From contig JANQRT010000058.1 of NCBI GenBank assembly GCA_028284385.1, positions 124,001 through 188,000 of the forward strand: 64,000 nucleotides of DNA, read 5' to 3'. Made by a program: the position numbers and the translations under genes. Origin of the DNA: Opitutaceae bacterium. Lineage in GTDB: Bacteria; Verrucomicrobiota; Verrucomicrobiia; Opitutales; Opitutaceae. The notes under the pieces are model-generated. The model worked only from the letters and a program-made list of their open reading frames with translations. It ran no database searches and had not been told where the DNA came from. Of the stretch, positions 9,894 to 18,711 are shown one piece after another (position 1 is the first letter of the stretch; each line of letters starts with the position of its first letter).

Positions 9894-10700
9894 TCAGTCA
9901 GACCTTTGCCTGACAGCTTCGAAAAGCGTGATCAGCGTCGCCATAGCCACGTTTAGCGAATCGGCTTGCCCAGCCATGGGTATGCGGACTTTGGAATCGC
10001 AAGCTTCCAGCCAGTTATCGGAAAGACCGAATTGCTCGCTTCCCATTACGACCGCCAGAGGCTCTCGATAATCGACTTCCGTGTAAGGGCGCTGACCTCT
10101 AGGACTGGTTGCTACACTCCGTATGTTCTTTTCTTTCAACCACTTGATGGCTTCTTCGGTCGAAGTCATCACTGTGGGCATTGAAAAGATTACTCCTGTC
10201 GACGAGCGAATGGCGTTAGGGTTAAAAAGATCGGTCACCGAATCGCAGCAGATGACGGCATCGACCCCTGCCGCATCTGCTGAACGTAGAATAGTGCCTA
10301 GGTTTCCTGGCTTTTCGATCGACTCGACTATCAGGAGAAACGGAGGCTTGCTTAATTTTAGTTCATCGAGCCGATGATGCCATTGATCGATAACGGCTAG
10401 GAGTCCCTCGGGGCGATCACGATAGGCCACCTTTTCAAAGGCCTGCTTGCTCACTTCATAGAGTCGAGCTCCGGAACTCTGAGCTTTTTCAAGCAGTTCG
10501 TCTTCGTTTTCCCCCAGAAACCATTCTCTTGAAAAGTAGATTTCCTTAGGCTGGATGCGTTTGTCTAGCGCCCGAGAAATGGCGCGGTAGCCCTCGGCGA
10601 TGAATACGCCTTGCTGGTCTCGGGCTCTTCGATTTCGTAGCTTTACTAAATTCTTGATCCTGTCGTTTTGCAGGCTGGTGATCTTTTCGGCAGAGATCAT
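9894..10700 (-). CDS. SpoU/TrmH-family RNA 2'-O-ribose methyltransferase
   Basis: A SAM-dependent rRNA or tRNA 2'-O-methyltransferase with the SPOUT knot fold (268 residues from the ATG at 10700). An N-terminal substrate-binding domain (LVKLRNRRARDQQGVFIAEG) is followed by the three SPOUT motifs: NLGTILRSADAAG at 133-145, VVMGSEQFGLS at 217-227 and IPMAGQADSLNVA at 240-252. The reading frame stays open upstream to 10829, but the extra 43 residues look non-coding and the family N-terminus begins at MISAEKITSLQN. Its RNA target (a 23S position as for RlmB-like enzymes, or tRNA) is not deducible by eye. Confidence 0.88.
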   Translation of the reverse strand: MISAEKITSLQNDRIKNLVKLRNRRARDQQGVFIAEGYRAISRALDKRIQPKEIYFSREWFLGENEDELLEKAQSSGARLYEVSKQAFEKVAYRDRPEGLLAVIDQWHHRLDELKLSKPPFLLIVESIEKPGNLGTILRSADAAGVDAVICCDSVTDLFNPNAIRSSTGVIFSMPTVMTSTEEAIKWLKEKNIRSVATSPRGQRPYTEVDYREPLAVVMGSEQFGLSDNWLEACDSKVRIPMAGQADSLNVAMATLITLFEAVRQRSD

Positions 10701-11036
10701 GGATCTTACTTCAAAAGCGGGATCTTCGTGGAATCTCCTTTCGAAAGTAAATAGAAAAGCAAAGGTGGCAAGTTTGGTGGAATCGTGGTTTCCTCCCGCT
10801 TGTACCCGAAATGGGGCTACACGTCTCAATAGGATTTTCCGGTCAATTCCTCGTATGTAAAAGTTGGTTATGGTTTAGGCTATTCCATTAAGTTCCCCAG
10901 GGAAAAGGCCTCTCAAGGCGCTTGTAATCGTAGTTTGGCATCCAGACCTTTTAAAAATGGCTAACCAAGGTCGATTATACCCTTGCTACCTTTCTCTAAG
11001 AGTAGGATTAATATTAAACTCGATTACCCTAAGTTT

Positions 11037-11612
11037 ATGCTACCAGTTATCCTCATCGTTGCCGCGATCGCGATTGTGGCTATATTTTTCCTGCTCAATA
11101 ACAAGGGGACTTCACAGGAGAGAGAAGGGATTGTTAAGGAGGTATTGAATAAGAGCGCCTTTGTAGTGGAGTTCGACGATCAAAAGCCTACCGTCGTTAA
11201 GCTCCATGGGGTTTCTCCTGCTTCTGAAAACGAGATGCTGGATGAGAAGATCTTCGAGTATCTTTACGAAAGCGTACGGGGGAAACAAGTGAAGGTGAAA
11301 CCGGTTCGTGTCGAAACAGGCGATGTCATCATTGGAGGTGTCTATTCCCTCGCGGGAGAATATGTGAACGCCATCCTGGTTAAACAAGGTTTCGCCCGCT
11401 GGTTGCCCTCCGAAGCTCCCGATGATCAAGAACTCGCCCAGGCTCAAGCGGAAGCGAAGTCCCAGCAGATGGGCGTTTGGAATCCAGCCGTCCGGCAGTT
11501 GATGGAGGAGAAGATGCGCAAGATGGCTGCCGGCGAGCTCGACGATGACGAAGTCAGCAATCTTTCGGTCAACCCCGACGATTACGAGACCAAGGAAAGC
11601 AAGGAAGACTAG
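11037..11612 (+). CDS. Staphylococcal-nuclease-fold protein with membrane anchor, catalytic motif degenerate
   Basis: A 191-residue protein with an N-terminal hydrophobic anchor (residues 2-22) and an SNase-like domain (about 30-150), ending in an acidic tail. The fold is indicated by VVKLHGVSPASE (where nucleases have vRLaGIDaPE) and by GEYVNAILVKQGFARWL. The catalytic arginines of staphylococcal nuclease appear replaced (Lys in VKL, Gly in AGEYV), so nuclease activity is doubtful. It may bind nucleic acid or be structural. The frame extends 18 residues upstream to 10983, but the ATG at 11037 directly precedes the hydrophobic anchor. Confidence 0.7.
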   Translation: MLPVILIVAAIAIVAIFFLLNNKGTSQEREGIVKEVLNKSAFVVEFDDQKPTVVKLHGVSPASENEMLDEKIFEYLYESVRGKQVKVKPVRVETGDVIIGGVYSLAGEYVNAILVKQGFARWLPSEAPDDQELAQAQAEAKSQQMGVWNPAVRQLMEEKMRKMAAGELDDDEVSNLSVNPDDYETKESKED

Positions 11613-11715
11613 ATTAGGCAATTGGCCTCTCTGAAAAGGCGCGGGAGCTTTTTCTGCAAAGAGAGCGTAGTGGATTTCTGCTCACAAGACCTTCTCTTAT
11701 TCGCCAACTAGTCTC

Positions 11716-12789
11716 TTAAGCTTTTCCCGCCACGTTTTCGATGCTAGCTTTGAGATAACCCATGGCGAAGGCCATGCCTGCATGCCATGGAGCTTGGCAT
11801 GACATCTCAGGGGTGTGGTCAGGGATGATGACGCCTTCAAAGTTGTTGTCATGGAGAATTCCCAAAGCTTTGCCCATGTTGATGTCCCCTTCGTCGATGA
11901 AAACTTCTTGGTAGCTTGGGACTTTGCCTTTTACATTCCGGGCGTGAACGTAGGCGATGTCGCCAGCCTGAGCGTGCTTGTCCAGGCTTTCATAGAGATC
12001 GCCGCCGCTCATTTCCTGCACGCTGCCAAGGCAGTATTCGAGGGCATTGGCTGGACTGGTGACAAGGCTGAGCAGTCGATCGTACTTTTCAGGCTGATTA
12101 ACCAGCCGGGCGCTCCCGCGTAGATGCTCTACAGGAGGATCGTCAGGATGAGCAGCGAGGCGAACGCCGCATTCTTCCGCCACAGGAATGATGACCTGGA
12201 GGAAGTGCTCGAGCCGTTCCCAAAGTTCTTGGCTGCCTACAGGGGGGACGTCACCAGCGGGAGCGTCAGGCTCGTAGGTCATATTCCATACCATTCCCTT
12301 GGGCATGGGTGTTGAGAGATCCACTGCTTTAGAATCGAAAACAAGCGAAGCCGCTTGGCCACGTCCGACGTGCTGCTTAGTCCAACCCCAAACGCCAGCG
12401 ATGCTGAAATTGTAGCCCATGATCGGAATGCCGGCTTTGCCGATGTTGCGGATCAGCGTTTTGAGGTCCTCCAACTGTGCTCGTTTTTTTGGACCATCGA
12501 GTAGGACGTCATGCCAGTGAGCTGGGTCGAAGTTCTCGACTGCCTCCCAAACCAGGCCGTGGCTTTCGATTTCCTTTCGAATAGAGGTCAGCTCCTCGAC
12601 ACTCCAGAGCTTGCCTTGCGTCTGGGTGACGCACCATCCGCGGCGGTCGTCGCCTCGCGACAAGCTGGGATTGCGTCCTCCGAAGTAGTCGACGAGGTGA
12701 ACAACCACATGGGTTGCCCCTGCCTGGCGGGCGAACCGAAAATTATCCTGGGTAAGCGATTGCCTGTAGAGTCCGAGACCAAGTTTCAT
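11716..12789 (-). CDS. uxuA: Mannonate dehydratase
   Basis: UxuA removes water from D-mannonate to give 2-keto-3-deoxygluconate in glucuronate breakdown. The protein is a 357-residue TIM barrel starting MKLGLGLYRQSL. Diagnostic segments include VWEAVENFDPAHW, IPIMGYNFSIAGVWGW, RLAAHPDDPPVEHLRG (metal-binding His and Asp) and the C-terminal IPDHTPEMSC. The length is that of the shorter UxuA type. It faces away from the epimerase and nag genes, so it has its own promoter, but it belongs thematically with that sugar-catabolism block. Confidence 0.93.
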   Translation of the reverse strand: MKLGLGLYRQSLTQDNFRFARQAGATHVVVHLVDYFGGRNPSLSRGDDRRGWCVTQTQGKLWSVEELTSIRKEIESHGLVWEAVENFDPAHWHDVLLDGPKKRAQLEDLKTLIRNIGKAGIPIMGYNFSIAGVWGWTKQHVGRGQAASLVFDSKAVDLSTPMPKGMVWNMTYEPDAPAGDVPPVGSQELWERLEHFLQVIIPVAEECGVRLAAHPDDPPVEHLRGSARLVNQPEKYDRLLSLVTSPANALEYCLGSVQEMSGGDLYESLDKHAQAGDIAYVHARNVKGKVPSYQEVFIDEGDINMGKALGILHDNNFEGVIIPDHTPEMSCQAPWHAGMAFAMGYLKASIENVAGKA

Positions 12790-12996
12790 TAGGGCGGGTG
12801 GCGATTTCGATGCTACAACAGGAAATAGAGATTCGGGTTCTGTACGCCATCTTTTACGCTTTACCGTTATCAGCGTGAGGCCAGGGCTTTACGGAACAAT
12901 GGCTTTCCTTTAGATTCGTCGTTCAATCTGCATGATAGATCTACTGGCGGGTTTTCCGATTTCCTAAGAAGCCGCCAATCAAGGTTCGCGAGACCG

Positions 12997-14361
12997 ATGA
13001 AAAGACGTCGATTTCTGGGCGCCGCAATCGCGGCAGGATTAGGCTCCTGCGTATCCGCTGGAGCAAGGCTATCCGCTATGCCTGTCGAACGGCTTAGTGC
13101 CATAGGAAAGGAAGGAAATATTGGCTTTGCCCGGACTTCACTGGAAGATCTGTTAGAGGATTGCCGCCTCCAACTGTTTGATCGCTATCTCCCGTTTTGG
13201 GAGCGTGGCGGTTTCGACGAGAGGAACGGCGGCGTCATGTGCTACCTTTATGATGACGGGTCGGTGGAAAATGATCGGAAGGACATTTGGTACCAGGGTC
13301 GAGCAATCTGGGTGTATTCATTTCTCTATAACAACATAGATCCCAATCCCAAGTGGCTGGAGATCGCTCGCAAATTGCGCGACTTCATGGTGGCCCATAT
13401 GCATCTTGGCGATGGGACCTGGCTCGATACGGTGGATCGTCTGGGCAACTCTACGGACAGCATTGCCATCGACCGTTCGAACAACATCTATGGAGCTTTG
13501 TTTGCCGCGTCCGGACTTGTCCAATACGCTAAAGCGACAAATAGCGAGGAGGATCTCGATTTGGCTAGACGCTCTATTCGCAAGGCGGTGGAGCGCTATG
13601 AGGATCCTCAACATCGAGGTATCGTTGCGCCAGGGTTAGACCTAGCCGGCCTTCGCGCTCAGGGCTGTTCGTTCATGATGGTCTGGCTGATTCCGCAACT
13701 CCTGGAACTCGATCGCGATCCATGGTTTGCATCACTGGTTAGCGAACATCTCGACCTTTTGGCTAACAAGTATTGGAATTCAGACTACGGCATCTCTAAC
13801 GAGATTCTCTTGCACGACTATTCGCGGCCATCTTCGCTAGCTGGCTGGATGGTTCCAGGGCATAGCATTGAAGCCCAGTGGATGGCCATGGCCGAAGCCC
13901 TTCGCGAAGGAAATACAGCACTTGCCGATCTGCTTAAGGAGCGGATGCGGCGTTTGATCGAGATGAGCTGGGATTACGTTTTCGACGGTACTTGCGATAC
14001 GGAGTATAATGTATTCGCTTCGGAAGGACATCCCGCTGGTCCGGCCTTGGGAATCAAGACCATGTGGGCTCAAACCGAAGTGTCGATTGGCTGTATGATG
14101 GCCTGGGAGCGTACGGGCGAGATTTGGGCCCAGGAGTGGTTCGAACGCAGTTGGCAGTTCCTACAACGAACCATGACCACCGGTCACGGAGTTTGGCGAC
14201 AAGCCGTTGACCGTCAGGGAAAGGATATGCAGCGACCGGGCATTTCGATTTATCGCAAAGGCAACTTCCACCAGCCCCGCTGTCTGATGATGCTGATTTT
14301 GATGCTCCAGCGTATCCTGGCTCGAGATGATGGATCGGCCGCTTCCTCCGGACTGGGCTGA
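12997..14361 (+). CDS. N-acylglucosamine 2-epimerase (AGE) family protein with Tat-type signal
   Basis: A 454-residue (alpha/alpha)6-barrel protein of the AGE/cellobiose-epimerase superfamily. Typical segments are RKDIWYQGRAIWVYSF near residue 90, the histidine-bearing GHSIEAQWMAMA near 288 and PGISIYRKGNFHQPRC near the end. AGE enzymes interconvert GlcNAc and ManNAc, or epimerise other reducing sugars. The N-terminus MKRRRFLGAAIAAGLGSC looks like a twin-arginine signal, perhaps with a lipobox ending at Cys18, suggesting export. nagA follows 11 bp after the stop. The exact sugar is not deducible. Confidence 0.85.
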   Translation: MKRRRFLGAAIAAGLGSCVSAGARLSAMPVERLSAIGKEGNIGFARTSLEDLLEDCRLQLFDRYLPFWERGGFDERNGGVMCYLYDDGSVENDRKDIWYQGRAIWVYSFLYNNIDPNPKWLEIARKLRDFMVAHMHLGDGTWLDTVDRLGNSTDSIAIDRSNNIYGALFAASGLVQYAKATNSEEDLDLARRSIRKAVERYEDPQHRGIVAPGLDLAGLRAQGCSFMMVWLIPQLLELDRDPWFASLVSEHLDLLANKYWNSDYGISNEILLHDYSRPSSLAGWMVPGHSIEAQWMAMAEALREGNTALADLLKERMRRLIEMSWDYVFDGTCDTEYNVFASEGHPAGPALGIKTMWAQTEVSIGCMMAWERTGEIWAQEWFERSWQFLQRTMTTGHGVWRQAVDRQGKDMQRPGISIYRKGNFHQPRCLMMLILMLQRILARDDGSAASSGLG

Positions 14362-14372
14362 TTGCGTCTGCT

Positions 14373-15320
14373 ATGGAAAACCTGGAAGCGACGAGTATTC
14401 CTTCTGAAGTCGAGCTATTCGATTTTCAAGTCAATGGCTTCGGCGGCGTCGATTTTCAATCCGAGTCGCTTGGGCTCGAAGAAATGAGACAGGCGGTTGA
14501 GGTCCTACATCGCCATCAGGTGAAGGCGATTCTCTTCACCCTTATTACCGATGACGTCGATGCCTTGTGTCGTAAGTTGGAATGTATCGAAAAACTGAGG
14601 GTGCAAGACGAACGTATTGCCGCTGCTGTTCCTGGCTATCATTTAGAGGGACCTTGGATTTCTTCCGAGTCTGGCTACCACGGAGCTCATCCGATAGAAC
14701 ACGTTCGGAAACCGTCGATTGGAGACTACAGACGTTTGCGCGACGCGGCGGGTGGCAATCTCAAGCTGATAACCTTGGCTCCCGAAGTGGAAGGATGCCT
14801 TTCGATTGTAGAGACGGCTGCGAAGGAAGGCATTCGTATTGGATTGGGCCATACGAATGCCTCTGAAGAAACGATCGACTTGGCTGTTCGAGCAGGGGCT
14901 ACGCTAGCAACGCATCTTGGAAATGCGGTGCCATCGCAACTTCCCCGGCACGACAATGTAGTCCAGCGCCTGCTCGCTCGTGACGAGCTGATTGCCTGTT
15001 TGATTCCCGATGGCATTCATCTGCCGCCCTTCGTTCTCAGGAATTTCTTTCGGGCGAAAAAGAAAGGTAGCGTATTTTTCACTACAGACTGTATGGCGGC
15101 GGCGGGAGCCCCGCCAGGACTGTATACGGTTGGCCCTCACTCCATGGAAGTCGGCGAGGATGGGGTTGTCCATTTGCCCGGCGACGATCGCTTCGCTGGC
15201 TCCTCACTCACTATGGATCGCGGCTTGGAGAACATCATGGCCTGGCTTTCGCTGGACAGGACGGATGCGGTAGGAATGTGCTCTACCTTGCCAGCCAAAC
15301 ACTTTGGAATCGATTTATAG
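14373..15320 (+). CDS. nagA: N-acetylglucosamine-6-phosphate deacetylase, compact form without the small beta-sandwich domain
   Basis: NagA converts GlcNAc-6-P to glucosamine-6-P and acetate. The TIM-barrel core is intact: FQVNGFGGVDF at 18-28, YHLEGPW with Glu92, GLGHTNAS with His160, ATHLGNA with His181, IPDGIHLP with His216 and catalytic Asp239 in TTDCMAAAG. The protein has only 315 residues against about 380 in E. coli. It lacks both the roughly 55 N-terminal and the roughly 40 C-terminal residues that normally form the beta-sandwich domain. nagB starts 9 bp later. Function by homology is sound; the trimmed architecture is unusual. Confidence 0.88.
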   Translation: MENLEATSIPSEVELFDFQVNGFGGVDFQSESLGLEEMRQAVEVLHRHQVKAILFTLITDDVDALCRKLECIEKLRVQDERIAAAVPGYHLEGPWISSESGYHGAHPIEHVRKPSIGDYRRLRDAAGGNLKLITLAPEVEGCLSIVETAAKEGIRIGLGHTNASEETIDLAVRAGATLATHLGNAVPSQLPRHDNVVQRLLARDELIACLIPDGIHLPPFVLRNFFRAKKKGSVFFTTDCMAAAGAPPGLYTVGPHSMEVGEDGVVHLPGDDRFAGSSLTMDRGLENIMAWLSLDRTDAVGMCSTLPAKHFGIDL

Positions 15321-15329
15321 AGGAACGTT

Positions 15330-16127
15330 ATGCACTCATCCCACTCCACGCCTTCTCCCGTCCAGGAATTCGCTTCGGACGCTCTGCAAGCGGCCGTGTT
15401 TGCCAACCGGCAAGACATGGGAAGAGCGGCTGCGGCCTATGTGGCTGAACATTTGCGTGAACTACAAGAAGATCGCGACGAGATTCGTATCGTTGTCGGT
15501 AGCGCGCCGTCGCAAGACGAATTTTTCGAGCATCTGACCACATCGCCTTTGAGCGAGACTCTGGACTGGAAGAAGGTCGTGGCGTTTCACATGGACGAAT
15601 ACATCGGTCTTGCGGCCGAGAATTCGCAGAGCTTTCGAGCCTATCAGTTCGAGCATTTCGTTTCGAAAGTGCCGCTAAAAGGATTTCATCAGATCCGAGG
15701 AGAAGCGGCGGATCACGAGAAGGAATGTCGTCGCCTAAGCGACTTGCTCGCGGAACGACCAATCGAGCTGGTTTGCTGTGGCATTGGGGAGAACGGGCAC
15801 CTGGCCTTCAACGATCCTCCCGTCGCTGATTTCGAGGATCCAGAGTGGGTTAAGATCGTTGAGCTGGACGATGTTTGTCGTCAACAGCAGGTGAACGACG
15901 GGTGCTTCCCTTCGATAGATGCTGTTCCGTCTCATGCCATTACCTTGACCCTGCGGGTTTTTGTCAGCGCGGCGAAGCTGAGTTGCGTTGTTCCAGCAAC
16001 GACTAAAGCGAAGGCCGTAGCCGCGACGATCAACGGGCCTATTTCAACAGCCTGTCCGGCTACCCTGATGCGTCGCCATCCGGATGCTCGCCTTTTCCTC
16101 GATCCCGACTCGGCCGCTTTGCTGTGA
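15330..16127 (+). CDS. nagB: Glucosamine-6-phosphate deaminase
   Basis: NagB isomerises and deaminates glucosamine-6-P to fructose-6-P and ammonia, the last step of amino-sugar entry into glycolysis. At 265 residues it has the family length. Signatures are AFHMDEYIGL (catalytic Asp) near residue 88, the HisGlyHis-like segment GIGENGHLAFNDPP near 151, and VNDGCFPSIDAVPSHAITLT near 190. It is the third gene of the AGE-nagA-nagB unit and is convergent with the symporter gene. Confidence 0.94.
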   Translation: MHSSHSTPSPVQEFASDALQAAVFANRQDMGRAAAAYVAEHLRELQEDRDEIRIVVGSAPSQDEFFEHLTTSPLSETLDWKKVVAFHMDEYIGLAAENSQSFRAYQFEHFVSKVPLKGFHQIRGEAADHEKECRRLSDLLAERPIELVCCGIGENGHLAFNDPPVADFEDPEWVKIVELDDVCRQQQVNDGCFPSIDAVPSHAITLTLRVFVSAAKLSCVVPATTKAKAVAATINGPISTACPATLMRRHPDARLFLDPDSAALL

Positions 16128-16207
16128 AAGTTTTCCGCTATTCGTGCCCATTCGTCGCTTCCAAAAACTCGCCACTCTTGTGACCGACGAAATGAGGCTT
16201 GTATCGT

Positions 16208-17914
16208 CTACACTCTGGAAATCCAGTAGACGGATAGAATGATTGCCGCGACACAGGCCCATCCAGCGGCGAAGCCGGTAATCGAGCGTTTGGAAGGAAT
16301 GCCGATTTCCAATTCCGTATTTGGAAAGAGAACACGCCGCGGGAGCGTTTGGGCTCTGTCTGGGAGTGTGCAGGGTTCCTTGAGATTCGGCTCTTCCTCG
16401 ATGACGGGAGTACGCAGGAGCGTGTAGAAACGCTCGAGTTTTGTAGACTCTGTTCGGCGAGTCATGAGACTGATGAAAAAGCCAGCGGCGAAGCCCACCG
16501 TCAGATAGAATATCATCTGCCAGGGAAGGCTAATGGCTGTCTCGCCGCTTGAACGATCGAGAAGGCGAAGGGTGTCGGCTCTTGGCATTTCGGAAATCCA
16601 TCGGACGAAAAAGCTTTGCGAACTGATCCACCATGCAACGAGAGCGCTCAAAGTGGAAGCCCATGCGGCAGCTGGCGTTGTTCGTCGCCAGAAGAGACCC
16701 ATCCAAAAGGCGATTCCCATCATCGACGCGATTTTCCACAGGATCTCTAGCCCCTGGACTACGCCAGAAAGCCAATAGGCGTAGACGACACCCAGAGCGA
16801 CAACGCCTACCGAAGCCAATCTAGCAGCCCAGAGATAGTGTCGATCACTCTCTTTTGGCTTCGCTAGTTTGTAAACGTTCCGCGTGAAAAGAGCGGAAGC
16901 CGCGATCATGAAGGAATCGCAGGAGCTCATAACAGAGGCTAACAGGGTGGCGATGAAAAGACCCAGAGCTCCTGGAAGTATTTGGGGTAGGAATTCATTT
17001 GCTAGCATTCCGTAGAGGTTATCGGGGTCAATGTCCTGGCCGATGTAGAAAGCTACGCCAGCAAGGCCAGTCAAACACCACGCTACGGTGCAAATACGTT
17101 TAGTTAAGCTTCCCACCATGAAACCGAACTGACCGTCTTGCTCTGTTCGGCCAGCGGCGCAATTGGCTAGGATATGTGGCTGGGTGACGATGCCGATGAG
17201 CGCGTTAATAGAGATCACGATTATGTAGAAGACGCCGATCCCTGCTGGGGCGGCGAGGGAGAACATTTCCGAGTTGGCGATCGTCGTTCGCATGCCATCA
17301 AGCCCGCCTACGGCACCTAGTACGAAGGGTAGTAGGAGGAAAGAGAATACGATGGTAAGGATGCCTTGAACAAAGTCGGTGACAATGGCCGCTCCCAAAC
17401 CGCCTGCCGTTCCGTAGGCTACGAAAAGAACGGTCATGAAAAGGATGGCAGTATCGGAAGAGATGCATCCTCCGCTCGCTCCGGCAATGACCGCCCCCGA
17501 ACCTTTCAGCATCAGTCCAATGGTGGTGATCATCATTGCAATGCTGATGATGGCGTAGAGCATAGCCACGCTTCGGTTGTAGCGGAGCTCGAAAATGTCG
17601 GCTGTGGTCAGGGCCCTGAAGCGTCGCATCATGGGAGCGATGAGCCAGTAAAAGGGCGTTCCGAACAAGTAGAGCCATTGGTACCAGATACCAGAAAGCC
17701 CGCTTATGTAGGTTTTGGAGGCTACGCCGACTGCTTGGTCGGAATGCGTACCGCTGCCGAAGGCGTGCATGGTCAGCATCCATTTGCCGAAACGGCGAGG
17801 CATAATGAAATCGCTCATGCCTCCTATCTTCTTCATGGCCAGGATGCCCAGGAAAGTAACGCCGACGAGATATACGACGAGGACGAGAATATCGATAACG
17901 CTGATGCCTAGCAT
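16208..17914 (-). CDS. Sodium:solute symporter (SSS family)
   Basis: A polytopic inner-membrane symporter of 568 residues with roughly 13-14 hydrophobic helices. The SSS-type motifs include GVASKTYISGLSGIWYQW near 60 and the ATLLASVMSSCDSFMIAASA stretch near 325 (the Na+-site helix region). Solute is likely a sugar, uronate or sialic-acid-like compound given the neighbouring uxuA and nag genes, but this is inference from context. It is transcribed toward nagB; a promoter should lie in 17915-18205. Confidence 0.9.
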   Translation of the reverse strand: MLGISVIDILVLVVYLVGVTFLGILAMKKIGGMSDFIMPRRFGKWMLTMHAFGSGTHSDQAVGVASKTYISGLSGIWYQWLYLFGTPFYWLIAPMMRRFRALTTADIFELRYNRSVAMLYAIISIAMMITTIGLMLKGSGAVIAGASGGCISSDTAILFMTVLFVAYGTAGGLGAAIVTDFVQGILTIVFSFLLLPFVLGAVGGLDGMRTTIANSEMFSLAAPAGIGVFYIIVISINALIGIVTQPHILANCAAGRTEQDGQFGFMVGSLTKRICTVAWCLTGLAGVAFYIGQDIDPDNLYGMLANEFLPQILPGALGLFIATLLASVMSSCDSFMIAASALFTRNVYKLAKPKESDRHYLWAARLASVGVVALGVVYAYWLSGVVQGLEILWKIASMMGIAFWMGLFWRRTTPAAAWASTLSALVAWWISSQSFFVRWISEMPRADTLRLLDRSSGETAISLPWQMIFYLTVGFAAGFFISLMTRRTESTKLERFYTLLRTPVIEEEPNLKEPCTLPDRAQTLPRRVLFPNTELEIGIPSKRSITGFAAGWACVAAIILSVYWISRV

Positions 17915-18205
17915 GGGGCCGTTGTGAAAGGTTTTCGTCTGCGTGGGCGAGCCTCGCTAAAGGCTCGGCGAAGCGTCTTGGCATCAAAGAGAAAAAGCGA
18001 TTCGATGGCGGCGGGTATGCAGGCTTACGGTAAAGTCTGACTAGAACCCATCGTGAAACCTAGCATTCTCTGGTCGAGATGTAGCTCGTGGAGCGACAAC
18101 TTGATATCAAGATAGCCCTGAGGTCTGAAATTCTCACTCTTGTATTTGAAATCCAGGTACAAATATCTTACAGAGAGCATATTTGAATTCCGTATCCCGT
18201 CTAAT
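17915..18205. other. Intergenic region between symporter and tRNA-Ile2
   Basis: These 291 bases hold no convincing reading frame on either strand. They should carry the promoter of the minus-strand symporter gene and the 3' flank of the tRNA. I see no strong hairpin with a U-run. Confidence 0.5.
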
Positions 18206-18281
<76 letters not shown>

Positions 18282-18711
18282 GTCAGTGAAACAGTTGAAA
18301 AAAGATGGAGGTTGCGAGAGCAAGATCAAGCTTTCGTTTTATACGAAAACCTTGGTTCAGTCACTATTCCTTCATGAGATTAACCAAGCCGTCGATTGAA
18401 GCCAGAGCAGCTCCTGATGAAAGTTGACAACCTCCTTTGCCCTTCAGAGAAAGCCCTTTCCCGGTGCTGCTAGCCTTCTAGAAAGAGTGGATGTAAGTCA
18501 AACCCAGCCTCTTGATCCTTCTCCAACAAACGCCCCGCTCTAGCAATTTGCTTTTCCAGTTTAGGAACCAATTCTTTAGAGATGGGAGCGGTTTTATCTT
18601 TTTCCTTTTCCGTCGCAATAGCTTGATTCTCGTATTTGCTGCAGGACAACTCCGTGGATCCTATCTTAGGAAGATTCGCTCATTTATATGGAAAACTTCG
18701 ATAATAGTCCA
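18282..18711. other. Low-gene-density region right of the tRNA
   Basis: These 430 bases between the tRNA and the receptor-like gene hold no well-supported gene. One minus-strand frame (open 18679 to 18470) reads like real protein and is listed separately. Otherwise I see stop-rich, AT-leaning sequence consistent with decayed or acquired DNA. Confidence 0.5.
18470..18649 (-). pseudogene. Possible small or decayed reading frame downstream of the receptor gene
   Basis: The minus strand is open from 18679 to the TAG at 18470-18472. It has no ATG; the only usable start is a TTG at 18649, giving about 59 residues. The translated text is strongly hydrophilic, with charged stretches such as ATEKEKDKTA and KELVPKLEKQIARAG, and looks more like protein than random sequence. 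It could be the tail of a broken lipoprotein gene (a Cys follows LS near its beginning) or a small gene coupled to the receptor. I cannot assign a family. Confidence 0.25.

Noticed and set aside
10701-10829. N-terminal extension of the RNA methyltransferase gene
   Set aside because: The 43 extra residues have unusual composition and precede the point where family similarity begins; the ATG at 10700 was preferred.
12840-12890. ACGCT...AGCGT inverted repeat between uxuA and the epimerase gene
   Set aside because: Only five base pairs per arm with an eleven-base spacer; too weak to call an operator.
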